Positions 45,307 to 55,110 are shown, counted from the stretch's first letter. The stretch: DNA of 64,000 bases from CAWGMT01 sp963823675 (GCA_963823675.1 CAWGMT010000008.1:1-64000), one strand, 5' to 3'. Numbers and translations are program-made. The notes: generated by a model from the letters alone, not told the origin.

Positions 45307-45376
45307 GAGCCAGATGCGTTTAACGCGCACGTCTGGATCTGTTGGGGGGCCTGGGTGGGCAATAGCCCAGGTCTAC
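45307..45376 (+). mobile_element. Group II intron 3' end: domains V and VI, second copy
   Basis: Domain V is at 45307-45339 (GAGCCAGATGCG, TTTA loop, CGCGCACGTCTGGATC) and domain VI at 45340-45376, ending GGTCTAC. It is nearly identical to 28864-28933, and the 16 bases before domain V (GAAGTCATGAGATGAA) match too, but unlike the first copy there is no maturase C-terminus before it, apart from the last codons (AAG TCA TGA). It sits directly after the kinase-TPR gene. Confidence 0.72.
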
Positions 45377-45379
45377 CCG

Positions 45380-45497
45380 GCCCCGAACCGGTGAGTGCGG
45401 TGTCCCCCGAACCGGTGAACCGGTGTGTCCGCCGAACCCGGATGCCGTGACCGGTGATGCGAACCGGTGGGGAGTTCAGTATGGTGTCCCCCGAACC
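45380..45497 (+). repeat. Short tandem repeats after the second intron end
   Basis: CCGAACCGGTGAGTGCGGTG is followed by GTCCCCCGAACCGGTGA-type units, as at 28940-29030, with full motifs at 45399-45413 and 45483-45497. One unit is degenerate (GTGTCCGCCGAACCC). The copy is about 27 bases longer than the first. Confidence 0.72.
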
Positions 45498-45563
45498 AGA
45501 CGCGCGGGCGTCAAGCGACGGTCGTGCCGACCTCCGGCCGAGCCTGGTATGGCGCCAAGAGGT

Positions 45564-45600
45564 CGAGTCGCCGGCGGACGCAAGGTCCGCCGGCGACTCG
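45564..45600 (-). terminator. Strong hairpin after the PEP-CTERM gene, copy 1
   Basis: CGAGTCGCCGGCGGAC at 45564-45579 pairs perfectly over 16 bp with GTCCGCCGGCGACTCG at 45585-45600, with a 5-base loop (GCAAG). It lies 22 bases after the stop of the minus-strand PEP-CTERM gene. There is no clear U-tract. The same element with one mismatch follows the paralog at 59931-59965. Confidence 0.75.
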
Positions 45601-45622
45601 GTGACAGCGAGGAGGCCTGGGG

Positions 45623-46360
45623 TCAGGCCGAGATCTTCTTGCGGCGACGCATGGCCGTCAGGACCACGCCGCCGAGGCCCAGGCCCAACAGGGCGATGCT
45701 GGACGGCTCGGGGACGCTGCCGGTGAGCGTGAGGCCTTGGTAACCGACGATCGGAGACGAGCCCGACTCGGTGCTGCTGGAGATGATCACCACGCCGCCG
45801 TCATCGATCTTGATACTGCTCAAGGCCCCGGCGAACGAGCCATCGATAACCGAGCTCGTACCGGTCACCGACGCTCCGGTGGTGAACGTACCCGTCATCA
45901 CGACCACGGGTAAGGGCGTCGCACCCGTCGTCTGGACACCAACAAAGACGCCGGGGCTCTGGATCGGGCGGGCGGTATCGAGATTGTTGCCGCTCGGTGT
46001 GCCTCCCTGGGCGCCGATGCCGCTTTGGTACCCGTTCATGAGCGTTCCCATGCTGATGCTGATGGGGACCGGAGTGGTGCCAGTGTCATTCAGGTTGAGC
46101 GACAAGGAGTTGTTGCCGTCTACCCCCGCGACGAGCGAGTTGATGGTGTGGGTGCCGTCCACCGTGCCGATCGGGGACATCGTGGCGAGCACCTCGTAGT
46201 AATACGTGGTGTTCGCCTGCACCGTCAAGGAGCTGCTGAACGGCCCGCCTGGGCTCGTGCTGCCCTCAACCGACAAGGTGATCAGGGCGCCCGCCGAGGC
46301 CGGGCTGGCGGACAGACCCAGAACCAGGGCCACCGCCGCGAGGCCGCGGAACTTGTGCAT
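45623..46360 (-). CDS. PEP-CTERM exported protein, copy 1
   Basis: 245 residues from ATG 46360 (AAGAAAGGCATT just upstream), a better start than the ATG at 46519 because it puts the signal peptide (LAAVALVLGLSASPASAGAL) at the very N-terminus. The mature part is Ser/Thr/Gly-rich beta-type sequence (TVQANTTYYYEVLATMSPIG, VDGTHTINSLVAGVDGNN). The end is a standard PEP-CTERM sorting signal: VPEPSSIALLGLGLGG, then a hydrophobic stretch and RRRKKISA. PEP-CTERM proteins are processed by exosortase and released to the exopolysaccharide layer; no exosortase gene is in this window. It lies 159 bp downstream of the giant gene ending at 46520, likely a functional pair. Confidence 0.92.
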   Translation of the reverse strand: MHKFRGLAAVALVLGLSASPASAGALITLSVEGSTSPGGPFSSSLTVQANTTYYYEVLATMSPIGTVDGTHTINSLVAGVDGNNSLSLNLNDTGTTPVPISISMGTLMNGYQSGIGAQGGTPSGNNLDTARPIQSPGVFVGVQTTGATPLPVVVMTGTFTTGASVTGTSSVIDGSFAGALSSIKIDDGGVVIISSSTESGSSPIVGYQGLTLTGSVPEPSSIALLGLGLGGVVLTAMRRRKKISA

Positions 46361-46519
46361 GCAGTAATGCCTTTCTTGAATACGTGTCAGAGAGACACTG
46401 AACAGACGGGCCGACATCGATACGCTCAACGCCGACCCGCCGTGGGGACCGATATAACTCACCGCCGCGACGACGGCGACGAGTTGTCGAGAAAAACCCT
46501 CGGCGAGGCGGGCCCGCAA

Positions 46520-49500
46520 TTAGAGTTGCGCGGTGCCGCTGCCGGGGGTGCCAAGGCCATACAGAACGCCGAACAAGCCGGCGTCGCTGTCGTGAACGTA
46601 GCCGTCGCCGTTGGTATCACCATACTCGAACGCCGAGCCGGGGGGCCCATAGGGCACACCCGGGGCATAGTAGGCGGACAGGAGCCCGGCGTCGCTGTCG
46701 TCGACCATGCCGTCAAGATTGAAGTCGCCATTGTAGGTGTACTTCACGATGATGTCGTTGGGGCCCAAGGCGAGCGTGCCGCTACCCGCCTGCCAACTCG
46801 TAAAGGGCCCGCTCGGCAGGCTGCCGTTGAGAGCGACCGCCAGCAGCGTCTGCTCGTAGCCCTGGTTGGCGTCGTTGCTCGCCGCAACGGAGCTGGTCAG
46901 GCCTTTGCCCGTCCAGTCGTTGTTGGGATAGTCGGCACCCGTTTGGGCGAGCCCCTGGACGGTGGACAGCTCGCTGCCGCCGTTCTGGATGATCAGGTCG
47001 TTGTCGCCCATGTCCAGTTTGCTCGACGAGTCGATCGAGAAGGTGGGAACGGACGTTCCGTTCGAGTCGAGCACGATCACGTTGTGGTAGGTGTGCGTTC
47101 GCGCCGCACCCACGCTGGGGACGACGATGCTGGCACCACCCGTGAGCGTGATTCCGCCCAGGTTGACGAACCCGACGGTGGTCGGTTGGATCGTCAACAC
47201 CGCGGCAGCGCCGAGGCGACGATCTTGGGGGCGTCGCTGCCCGGATCGGCGATGATCGTCGGCCGCCCCGGTGACGGTGAGCGTCTTGGTGCCGGCGTTC
47301 CAGGTGGCGGCGCTGCCGGTGGCCAGCCATGATGGCAGAGAGGGCGTATTGGTCAGATCGAACGAAGCGGGAGTGCTGACGCCTATGGCGGAGGCCGAGA
47401 CGACATAAGAGCCGGCTGTGGCGTTGGTCGTGGCGTTCACCGAAGCCGTGGCACCGGAGACGACGGCCATGCCGCTCGAGAGCGTGGCCGATGCGCCCGA
47501 TGCCGGCGCGGTGAAGATGATTTCGCCGCCGTTGACTGGATCGGAGCCGTCGTTGGGAGTGACTGTCACCGAGAGCGGTTTCGCGAAGGCAGACCCGACA
47601 GTGGCACTCTGCGGGGTGCCGCTGGCGGTGAGGGTATAGCCCTGGATCTCGACGGCACCGATATCGATGGAGCCATTCACGGTCCGCGGCTCGCCGCGCT
47701 GGTCAGTGGTGATGCCGGTGGGAATCAGCGCCGCGCTGCCGGCGCCGATGACCGGGCTACCGGGCAGAGGGGGCATGGTCTGCGTGGGCCCGCCGTAGTT
47801 GCCCAGCGGCGCCAGCAGGGGCTTGAGGCCCACGATGTTGCCGTTGACACCGTTGGTGAAGAAACCTCTCGCATTGTCGTCGATGAGGTTATTGGATCCG
47901 CTTGGGTCGTATGGGGATGACTGGAAAAGGTCGCCTCCGCTGGCGCTGTTGGCCACGATGGTGTTGTTGAGTGTCAGTGTCCCGGCTCCAACGTTGGCGA
48001 TGCCGCCGCCGAAGCCCGCCGAGTTCCCTGAGATGGTGACGTTGGTCAGCGACGACGCGCCAAAGTTGTAGACCCCGCCGCCGGTGCTGGTCGCCGAATT
48101 TCCGGAGATAGTGACATCGGTCAGCGTGTCGGTGGCGTTGAACCCTTGGTTTAGGCCGCCGCCGTTGACCGCCGAGTTCTCTGAGATGGTGACGTTCGCC
48201 AGCGTCGCCGCGCCCTGGTTGTCGATGCCGCCGCCGTATTCCGCCGAGTTTCCGGACAGAGTGACGTACGTCAGCGTCAGCGTGCCACCGATGTTATCGA
48301 CACCGCCGCCGGAGCCATCCGGTATGTACCCATCGGCGATTGTCAGTCCGGACATGCTCGCAGTCACGCCGTAGTTCACGGTGAACACACTAAAATTCGA
48401 CGACGGCCCGCCGCCCGAGACCGTGAGCGTCGATGCACCGGGGCCGTCGATGGTCACGTTCGATTCGATGGTGAGGCCCATGCCCAAGTTGATCGTTCCG
48501 GTGAGACCCGGGGCGAAGGTGATGGTCTGGTTCCCACCAAGCGTCGCCGCGTAGGCGATCGCCTGGCGTAGGTCGGTCTCGCCAGTGACGGGTATGTCGG
48601 TGGGGTTCTTCACGACCAGAGTGCTGATGTTCGTCATGCTGAACGAGGCCCCGGCCGCGACGCCGGTGGCCGTCGCGGTCACGGTGTACGGGCCAACCGT
48701 ACCGTTGGCCGTGGCGGTCACCGCCGCGGAGCCGCCGGCGATCGTGACCGAGGCCGCCGACAGCGTCGCCGACGCGCCGGAGGTCGGCGCGGTAAACGTG
48801 ATGACCCCGCCGTTGACTGGGTCGTTGGCGTCGTTGGGCGTCACGGTGACCGCCAGCGGGTTGGTGAACGCCGTGCCGTTGAGCGCAGTCTGCGGGGTGC
48901 TCCCGCTGGCCGGCGTGAGCGTGTAGCCCTGGCTTTCCACCGCGCCGATGTTGACGTTGCCGTTGACGATCCGCGGCTCGCCGCGCTGGTCGGTGGTCAA
49001 CGGGTTGCCCTGGGCGTCGACGGCCAGCGCCGTGTTGCCGGCATCGATCGCCGGGCTCCCCGGGAGCAGCGACATGGTTTGGTTCGTTCCGCCGTAGTTC
49101 CCCAGGGCCGCGAGCAGCGGGTTGACGCCGACAAGGTTGCCGTTGACACCGTTGGTGAACACACTGAACAACGCGTTGTCAATGAGGTTGTTGTGGCCGC
49201 TGACGCTCCCACCGCCGACCCAGATGTCGAATCCGATGGCGCTATTGGCCACGATGGTGTTGTTCAGCGTCGTCGTGCCGTCGTTTTCGATGCCGCCGCC
49301 GTATCCGTCGGACGCCGAGTTCCCGGCGATGGTGACGTTCGTCAGCGTCGCCGCGGCACCGCTGTTTCCGAAGCCGTTGTCGATGCCACCACCCCTGTAT
49401 GCCGCGTTCTCGGCGATGGTGACATTGATCAGCGTCGCCTTTCCGTCGTTATAAATGCCGCCACCGTCACTGTACTCACCCAGCCCCGAATTCTCGGAGA

Positions 49501-49981
49501 TGGTGACGTCGGCCAAAGACACCGTTGCCTCGTTAGCGATGCCGGCGCCGATACCCGCCGAGTTCTCGGAGACGGTAACGTTGTTCAGCGTCGCTGTTCC
49601 AAAGTTAGCGATGCCGCCGCCGGCACCCGCCGAGTTTCCAGCAATGGTGACGTTGTTCAGCGTCACCGTTCCGTGGTTGTCGATGCCGCCGCCGTCGTAC
49701 TCGTCGCTGGCCAAATTCCCGGTGATAATGACGTTGTTCAGCGTCGCGCTGCCGTAGTTGTACATGCCGCCGCCGTCACCCGCTGAGTTCCCAGCGATAG
49801 TGACATTGTTCAGGGTCGCCGAGCCATCGTTGTAGATGCCGCCGCCGCTGACATTGTACGGACCAGTAACCGAATTCCCGGTAATGAAGACGTTGTTCAG
49901 CATTACCGTGCCTTCATTGAACAGCCCGCCGCCGCCTTCAGTGGTGCTCGCCGAGTTCCCGGAGAGAACCGCGTTTGTCAA
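46520..49981 (-). CDS. Giant paralog 2, main C-terminal segment
   Basis: 1153 codons in one frame. It reads beta-helix coils with NNVTIAGNSAGxGGG and NNTIVANS signatures, an Ig-like unit (VITFAPTSGASATLS type), a further beta-helix, and the shared C-terminal cassette (NDWTGKGLTSSVAASNDANQ, GTLALGPNDIIVKYTYNGDF) with the dockerin-type loops. About 14 residues near 47212-47255 are out of frame between two compensating indels. The ATG at 49981 is internal. Confidence 0.75.
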   Translation of the reverse strand: MTNAVLSGNSASTTEGGGGLFNEGTVMLNNVFITGNSVTGPYNVSGGGIYNDGSATLNNVTIAGNSAGDGGGMYNYGSATLNNVIITGNLASDEYDGGGIDNHGTVTLNNVTIAGNSAGAGGGIANFGTATLNNVTVSENSAGIGAGIANEATVSLADVTISENSGLGEYSDGGGIYNDGKATLINVTIAENAAYRGGGIDNGFGNSGAAATLTNVTIAGNSASDGYGGGIENDGTTTLNNTIVANSAIGFDIWVGGGSVSGHNNLIDNALFSVFTNGVNGNLVGVNPLLAALGNYGGTNQTMSLLPGSPAIDAGNTALAVDAQGNPLTTDQRGEPRIVNGNVNIGAVESQGYTLTPASGSTPQTALNGTAFTNPLAVTVTPNDANDPVNGGVITFTAPTSGASATLSAASVTIAGGSAAVTATANGTVGPYTVTATATGVAAGASFSMTNISTLVVKNPTDIPVTGETDLRQAIAYAATLGGNQTITFAPGLTGTINLGMGLTIESNVTIDGPGASTLTVSGGGPSSNFSVFTVNYGVTASMSGLTIADGYIPDGSGGGVDNIGGTLTLTYVTLSGNSAEYGGGIDNQGAATLANVTISENSAVNGGGLNQGFNATDTLTDVTISGNSATSTGGGVYNFGASSLTNVTISGNSAGFGGGIANVGAGTLTLNNTIVANSASGGDLFQSSPYDPSGSNNLIDDNARGFFTNGVNGNIVGLKPLLAPLGNYGGPTQTMPPLPGSPVIGAGSAALIPTGITTDQRGEPRTVNGSIDIGAVEIQGYTLTASGTPQSATVGSAFAKPLSVTVTPNDGSDPVNGGEIIFTAPASGASATLSSGMAVVSGATASVNATTNATAGSYVVSASAIGVSTPASFDLTNTPSLPSWLATGSAATWNAGTKTLTVTGAADDHRRSGQRRPQDRRLGAAAVLTIQPTTVGFVNLGGITLTGGASIVVPSVGAARTHTYHNVIVLDSNGTSVPTFSIDSSSKLDMGDNDLIIQNGGSELSTVQGLAQTGADYPNNDWTGKGLTSSVAASNDANQGYEQTLLAVALNGSLPSGPFTSWQAGSGTLALGPNDIIVKYTYNGDFNLDGMVDDSDAGLLSAYYAPGVPYGPPGSAFEYGDTNGDGYVHDSDAGLFGVLYGLGTPGSGTAQL

Positions 49982-50198
49982 TGATAACGGCCAGCATTGA
50001 GGATGCCGCCTCCTGACTGGGCGTAGCAGTTGGCGATCGTGAGGCCGTAGATTGTCGCGTTCTCACCGGAGTAGATTAAGAACGCGCTAAAGCTCGACGA
50101 CGGCCCGCCGCCTGAGATCGTCAGCGACGACGCCCCAGGGCCATCGATGATCACGTTCGAGTAGATCGTGAGAGAGTAGCCCAGGCTGATGGTGCCTG

Positions 50199-50999
50199 TC
50201 AGGCCCGGGCAAAAGTGATGGTCTGGTTCCCTCCCAACGTCGCCGCGTAGGCCAGCGCCTCACGGAGGCTCGTCAGGCCTGGGCTGTCCGAGTCGGACAA
50301 TGAGGAGACAACCAGCCTGCTGACGTTCGTAAGTGCCAACGACACCGGCGTAGCTCCGGCGGCCGCGGCCGTGACACCGTACGGGCCTCCCGTGATGGCG
50401 TTGGCCGTCGCCGTGACCGAGGCGACGCCCGACGCGATAGTCGCGGTCCCCGACGGGCTGAGCGTCGCCGAGGCGCCGCTCGTCGGCGTGGTGAAGGTCA
50501 CGGCGCCGCCATCGACCGGGTCACCGGCGTGCTTCGGCGTGACGGTCACTGCCAGCGCGTTCGGAAACGCGGTGCCGACGGGCGTGGACTGGTTGTTGCC
50601 GGCGGTGACGGCCAGGGTAAACCCGGAGGACTCGAAGGCGCCGATATCGACGGAGGAGCCGACGACACGTGGCAGGCCGCGCTGGTCGGTGGTGGTGCCG
50701 GTGGGAATCAGCGCCGTGCTGCCGGCGTCGATGGCCGGGCTGCCGGGGAGCAGGGCCATGGTCTGCGTCGGCCCGCCGTAGTTGCCCAGCGGCGCCAGCA
50801 TCGGGTTCACGCCGACGATGTTGCCGTCGACGCCGTTGGTTAGCCCGCCGGCGTACGAGGCACGTCGTCGATGAGGTTGTTGTCGCCGCCGACATTGTAG
50901 TTGTGGCCCCCGAAGCTCCAATATATGTCTTGCCCGTTCGGGCTGTCGGCCACGATGGTGTTGTTCAGCGTCATATTCCCTTCGGTTGCTATATCGCAC
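50199..50999 (-). CDS. Giant paralog 2, middle segment
   Basis: Genuine from about 50860 to 50208. It reads the end of the first beta-helix (GNYGGPTQTMALLPGSPAID, TTDQRGLPRVVGSSVDIGAF), an Ig-like unit (TSGASATLSPSGTATIASGV) and the link LSDSDSPGLTSLREALAYAA before the next beta-helix. The N-terminal about 45 codons are out of frame. Confidence 0.65.
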   Translation of the reverse strand: MRYSNRREYDAEQHHRGRQPERARHILELRGPQLQCRRRQQPHRRRASYAGGLTNGVDGNIVGVNPMLAPLGNYGGPTQTMALLPGSPAIDAGSTALIPTGTTTDQRGLPRVVGSSVDIGAFESSGFTLAVTAGNNQSTPVGTAFPNALAVTVTPKHAGDPVDGGAVTFTTPTSGASATLSPSGTATIASGVASVTATANAITGGPYGVTAAAAGATPVSLALTNVSRLVVSSLSDSDSPGLTSLREALAYAATLGGNQTITFARA

Positions 51000-51748
51000 G
51001 CCGAGTTCCCGGAGATGGTGCAGTTGGTCAGCGTGGCGTTGCCGTAATTTGCGATGCCGCCGCCCGCCGAATTCCCGGAGATGGTGCAGTTGGTCAGTAT
51101 CGCCCCGCCCGCCATATTGTCGATGCCGCCGCCGATGACCGCCGAGTTTCCGGAGATGGTGCAGTCGGTCAGCGTTGCAATGCCGTCATTCCACACCCCG
51201 CCGCCGGCGTACGCGGAGGAGTTCCCGGAGATGGTGACGTCGTCCAGCGTTGCGGTGCCGTCATTGTAGATGGCGCCGCCATTCGCGGCGTATCCGTTGG
51301 CGATCGTCAGCCCAGAGATGGTGGCCGTCGCGTTGACCGTGATCACGCTGGCTTCGATATAACGGGGCGGGGGCCCGGCCCCCGAGACTGTCAGTGTCAG
51401 CAACGACGCCCCGGGGCCATCGATGGTCACGTTCGACTCGATCGCGAGGCCTCCATTGTCGGCGATGTCCAAGACGATCGTTCGCGGTACGTCGAACACG
51501 CTCGGTTCGAATTGGATAAGGCTACCGTCGGGATTTGAGATGGAGTTAGCCAGCTCGACGCAGTATCGAAGGTCGCCCGACGTGGCCGTGTACGGGTCGC
51601 CCGGACTATCACCGACGCTCGTGACCGTGAAGACGGTGGGGGACAGAACCACGCGGTCCTCCAGCCGGAGGAGCGTGGGACGGAACCGCCGGCGATGCTT
51701 GTCATTGCCGCGACGCCGAGGAGCGTTCGGAATCATGGGGAGTCTCAT
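50840..51748 (-). CDS. Giant paralog 2, N-terminal segment
   Basis: Contains the true start (ATG 51748) and leader (MRLPMIPNAPRRRGND, LRLEDRVVLS), then the entry motif SPTVFTVTSVGDSPGDPYTA and TSGDLRYCVELANSIS, and beta-helix coils with Cys (NCTISGNSAGGGIANYG). The frame breaks near 50860. Leader and entry motif are shared with the paralog starting at 59474. Confidence 0.75.
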   Translation of the reverse strand: MRLPMIPNAPRRRGNDKHRRRFRPTLLRLEDRVVLSPTVFTVTSVGDSPGDPYTATSGDLRYCVELANSISNPDGSLIQFEPSVFDVPRTIVLDIADNGGLAIESNVTIDGPGASLLTLTVSGAGPPPRYIEASVITVNATATISGLTIANGYAANGGAIYNDGTATLDDVTISGNSSAYAGGGVWNDGIATLTDCTISGNSAVIGGGIDNMAGGAILTNCTISGNSAGGGIANYGNATLTNCTISGNSACDIATEGNMTLNNTIVADSPNGQDIYWSFGGHNYNVGGDNNLIDDVPRTPAG

Positions 51749-51797
51749 GGTATACCTCGTTTGCTTCGAGTTAGGTGCACCGGACTGGGCTTCTTCC

Positions 51798-52094
51798 TCA
51801 CGACTGCTCGCGAACGTCGTGTCCTTCGAGTTCGCGGAATCTCCGGTACTTGATCGGTCGCTTCAGTTCAGCGATCCTCGGTCCGGCCAAGTGGGCTTGG
51901 GGCGTTCCGTGGTGTTCGTCATTGATCTGACGGAAAGAGGAATCGACGGGGGGCGGCGTGGGTATTCCATGACCTAACCCTTGAGCCATGCAAGGAGCGG
52001 GTCCCCCAGTCGCGACGATCGAGAGGACGAGCGTGGGAATCGCGCAGCGTGGTGATCCCACCCGCCGGCTCGGGGATCGGGATGCGACGAACAT
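51798..52094 (-). CDS. Shortened paralog of the exported coiled-coil protein
   Basis: 98 residues from ATG 52094, preceded by GAAGGAGGTG. The N-terminal part (MFVASRSPSRRVGSPRCAIP, AQGLGHG) matches the protein at 39249-40131, and so does the C-terminal part (FRQINDEHHGTPQAHLAG, AELKRPIKYRRFRELE), but the whole Pro-rich and coiled-coil middle of about 150 residues is missing, and the end is REQS. It looks like an internal deletion. Being in frame, it may still be made and exported; otherwise it is a relic. It lies upstream of the giant gene at 46520-51748, as the full copy does for the giant at 29040-39092. Confidence 0.6.
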   Translation of the reverse strand: MFVASRSPSRRVGSPRCAIPTLVLSIVATGGPAPCMAQGLGHGIPTPPPVDSSFRQINDEHHGTPQAHLAGPRIAELKRPIKYRRFRELEGHDVREQS

Positions 52095-52712
52095 CGAACA
52101 CCTCCTTCGCGTCGTTGAACTCCTGTGACGATCCTGTGGTCGATCCCTACTATTAACCGAGGGGATCTCCGCCAATCTGAAAACTTCTCCTCGACCGCTG
52201 CGTGGAGGCTCCCTCTGTAAGAGGTGATTTCCCGGGCGTTTCACGACTTTGCATTTCAAGATCATGGGTGGTTCGGCACCCTGGTTTGTACGACGAAGCA
52301 GTTCTCCATCAGCTCGGCGCCATTGCTCGTCTTCACGGGTTGGCTCATCAGGGGCTCGATCCTGGTTGATCTCTCTCGGGTCGAGCGGGGAAGTAAGAAA
52401 CGTTCGCGAGGGGAAAGGACATGCACCGCGACACTGGTCCGTTCCCGATGAGCGGATGGCGAAGGCAATCATAACTCGTTCATAGCAAAGCGGTTCGAAT
52501 CCGTGGACAACGCGTGAGCTCGACAAGCACCCCGCTTGCGAGGCCGATTACTCCGGCTCAGAGCTCATCAGGTTTCAGGACTGTTCTGCGGCTGCTCAGA
52601 CTGTCGTTCCCTGCCTGGCAATGCATGTCCGACCTCCGCAGGAGAGACAAGACTCTCGCCGCCACGATGACGGCGAGTGGATCTGAGTGTGGGCGACAAA
52701 AGCCGTACCTCG
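52095..52712. other. Stretch without a clear gene; relic of a leader-type ORF
   Basis: The first about 100 bases are the conserved 5' region of the shortened coiled-coil gene. At about 52262-52400 the minus strand reads RSTRIEPLMSQPVKTSNGAE and LMENCFVV, which matches the C-terminal part of the small ORF at 59525-59830, so this is a decayed copy of the same element. From 52480 to 52712 I see nothing recognisable. Confidence 0.5.
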
Positions 52713-53362
52713 TCAGAGCTGGTTGCCGTTATCACCACCGGTGCCAAGGCCATACAGAACGCCGAACAAGCCGGCGTCGCTGTCGTTGACGTAGCCGTCG
52801 CCGTCGGTATCACCATACTCGAACGCCGAGCCGGGGGCCCCATAGGGCACACCCGGGGCATAGTAGGCGGACAGGAGCCGGCGTCGCTGTCGTTGACCAT
52901 GCCGTCAAGATTGAAGTCGCCATTGTAGGTGTACTTCACGATGATGTCGTTGGGGCCGAAGGCGAGGCGTGCCGCTACCCGCCTGCCAACTCGTATAGGG
53001 CCCGCTCGGCAAGTTGCCGTTGAGAGCGACCGCCAGCAGCGTCTGCTCGTAGCCCTGGTTGGCGTCGTTGCTCTCCGCAGGAGCTGGTCAGGCCTTTGCC
53101 CGTCCAGTCGTTGTTGGGATAGTCGGCACCCGTTTGGGCGAGCCCCTGGACGGTGGCCAGCTCGCTGCCGCCGTTCTGGATGATCATGTCGTTATCTTGC
53201 AGGTCCAGCTTGCCGACGAGTCGATCGAGAAAGTGGGAACGGAGGTGCCGTTGGAGTCGAGCACGATCACGTTGTGGTTGGTGTGTGTTCGCGCCGCACC
53301 CACGCTGGGGACGATGATGCTGCACCACCCGTGAGCGTGATTCCGCCCAGGTTGACGAACCC

Positions 53363-53866
53363 CTACGGGGCGGTCGGTCCGATCGTCAACACCGCGGCGG
53401 CGCCGGAGGCGACGATCTTGGGGGCATCGCTGCCCGGATCGGCGATGATCGTGGCCGCCCCGGTGACGGTGAGCGTCTTGGTGCCGGCGTTCCAGGTGGC
53501 GGCGCCGCCGGTGGCCAGCCACGATGGCAGAGAGGGCAAATTGGTCAGATGGAACGAAGCGGGAGTGCTGACGCCGACGACGGAGGCCGAGACGACATAA
53601 GAGCCGGCTGTGGCGTTGGCCGTGGCGTTCACCGACGCGGCACCGTTGGTGATCGTGGCCGAGGCCGCCGAAAGCGTGGCCGACGCTCCGGAGGTCGGCG
53701 CGGTAAACGTGATCACCCCACCGTTGACGGGGTTGTTGGTGTATTCGGGCGTCACTCCGACCGCCAGCGGGTTGGGGAACGCCGCGCCGATGAAGGCGGT
53801 CTGCGGAGTGCTCCCGGTGGCTGGCGTGAGCATGTAGCCCTGGCTCTCAACCGCACCGATGTCCAC
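53363..53866 (-). CDS. Giant paralog 3, Ig-like and C-terminal cassette segment
   Basis: Reads MDIGAVESQGYMLTPATGST, the Ig-like unit (GGVITFTAPTSGASATLSAA) and the start of the shared C-terminal cassette (SWLATGGAATWNAGTKTLTV, ADPGSDAPKIVASGAAAVL). Almost identical DNA is at 29700-30200, 47300-47650 and 61620-62050. Confidence 0.6.
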   Translation of the reverse strand: MDIGAVESQGYMLTPATGSTPQTAFIGAAFPNPLAVGVTPEYTNNPVNGGVITFTAPTSGASATLSAASATITNGAASVNATANATAGSYVVSASVVGVSTPASFHLTNLPSLPSWLATGGAATWNAGTKTLTVTGAATIIADPGSDAPKIVASGAAAVLTIGPTAP

Positions 53867-54573
53867 GGTACCGTTGACGGTCCGGGGGTCGCCGCGCTGG
53901 TCGGTGGTGACTCCGTGCGGGGATCAGGGCGGTGCTTCCGGCGTCGATGGCGGGGCTGCCGGCAACGGGGGCATGGTCTCTGTCGGCCCGCCGTAGTTGC
54001 CCAGCGGGGCCAAGCAGCGGGTCGACGCCCACGAGTTGCCGTTGACGCCATTGACAACCCGCCGGCGTGAGTCGCGTCGTCGATGAGGTTGTTGTCGCCG
54101 CTGACGCTGTCGCCGACGATACGAGTCCCCGCCGCTGGTGCTGTTGGCGACGATGGTGTTGTTCAGCGTCACCGTGCTCGAGTCGAGGTAGGCGTCGGCG
54201 TCGCAGAGACCGCCGCCGTAGTCCGCCGAGTTGCCGGCGATGGTGACGTTGGTCAGCGTCACCGTGCCGAAGTTCCAGTCGGACACCGCCGCCGATTCCG
54301 CCGAGTTCCCGGCGATGGTGACGTTTGTCAGCGTCGTGTACCGTTGCCAGAGCCATAGTTGCAGACGCCGCCGCCGTAATACGACGCCGAGTTCCCGGCG
54401 ATGGTGACGTTGGTAAGCGTCGCCGTGCCATCGTTAGCGATACCGCCGTCGTCGCCGTACGCCGTGTTCCCGGACAGGGTGACATTGTTCAGCGTCGCCG
54501 TGCCATCGTTGACGATACCGCCGCCGCCGTAGCCGAGTTCCCGGTGATGGTGACGTTGGTCAGCGTCGCCGTG

Positions 54574-55110
54574 TCATCGTTGACGAGCCGCCACCGCTGC
54601 CCCCGCCGCCTCGAGCGTCCGTCGCCGAGTTCCCGGAAACGGCGCGTTAGTCAGCGTCACCGCGGTGCCGCGAACGTTGTAGATGCCGCCGCCGTCTTGG
54701 AACACCGAGTTCGCGGAGATGGTGACGTTGGTCAGCGTCGCCGTGCCGCCGAGTTGTAGACGCCGCCACCGTCGTCCGCGGAGTTGCCGGCGATGGTGAC
54801 GTTGGTGAGCGTCGCCGTGCCGCCGAGATTTGGACACCGCCGCCGAATTCCGCCGAGTTCTCGGTGATGTTACGCTGGACAGCGTCGCCGCGCGGACGTT
54901 TTCGACTCCGCCGCCCCCGGTCGCGTTCCCGTTTGCAATCGTCAGCCCGGAGATGCTTGCGGTCACGCCGCTATTGACGGTGAACACGCTAAAGTTCGAC
55001 GACGGCCCGCCGCCCGAGACCGTGAGCGACGCCGACGGGCCGGTGATCGTCGTCTGGGCGATCGTGTTGCTCAGGACCAAGCCGCTGCCCAGCGTGATCG
55101 TCTGCGGCAT
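54574..55110 (-). CDS. Giant paralog 3, third beta-helix entry segment
   Basis: Genuine from 55110 to about 54870: MPQTITLGSGLVLSNTIAQT, SLTVSGGGPSSNFSVFTVNS, ASISGLTIANG. The rest is scrambled by frame changes, with coils continuing in other frames. Confidence 0.5.
   Translation of the reverse strand: MPQTITLGSGLVLSNTIAQTTITGPSASLTVSGGGPSSNFSVFTVNSGVTASISGLTIANGNATGGGGVENVRAATLSSVTSPRTRRNSAAVSKSRRHGDAHQRHHRRQLRGRRWRRLQLGGTATLTNVTISANSVFQDGGGIYNVRGTAVTLTNAPFPGTRRRTLEAAGAAVAARQR

Larger units (their letters stand above)
46520..51748 (-). pseudogene. Giant beta-helix/dockerin-type protein, frameshifted (paralog 2)
   Basis: One gene of about 1740 codons from ATG 51748. The leader MRLPMIPNAPRRRGNDKH is followed by a LEPR-XLL-like LLRLEDRVVLS, then SPTVFTVTSVGDSPGDPYTA and a beta-helix with NCTISGNS coils, an Ig-like unit (VTFTTPTSGASATLSPSG), a second and third beta-helix, and the C-terminal cassette shared with the other giants. 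It ends with dockerin-type loops (GDFNLDGMVDDSDAGLLSAY, GDTNGDGYVHDSDAGLFGVL) and GTPGSGTAQL. Frame breaks are near 50860, 50208 and 49985. A compensating pair lies near 47255 (one extra base in ATCGTCGGCC against ATCGTGGCC) and 47212 (one G missing). A PEP-CTERM gene follows. Confidence 0.8.

Noticed and set aside
52479..52515. GGTTCGAATCC resembling a tRNA T arm
   Set aside because: The T stem is only partly paired and no upstream sequence pairs with GACAACGCG as an acceptor stem; no anticodon arm fits.
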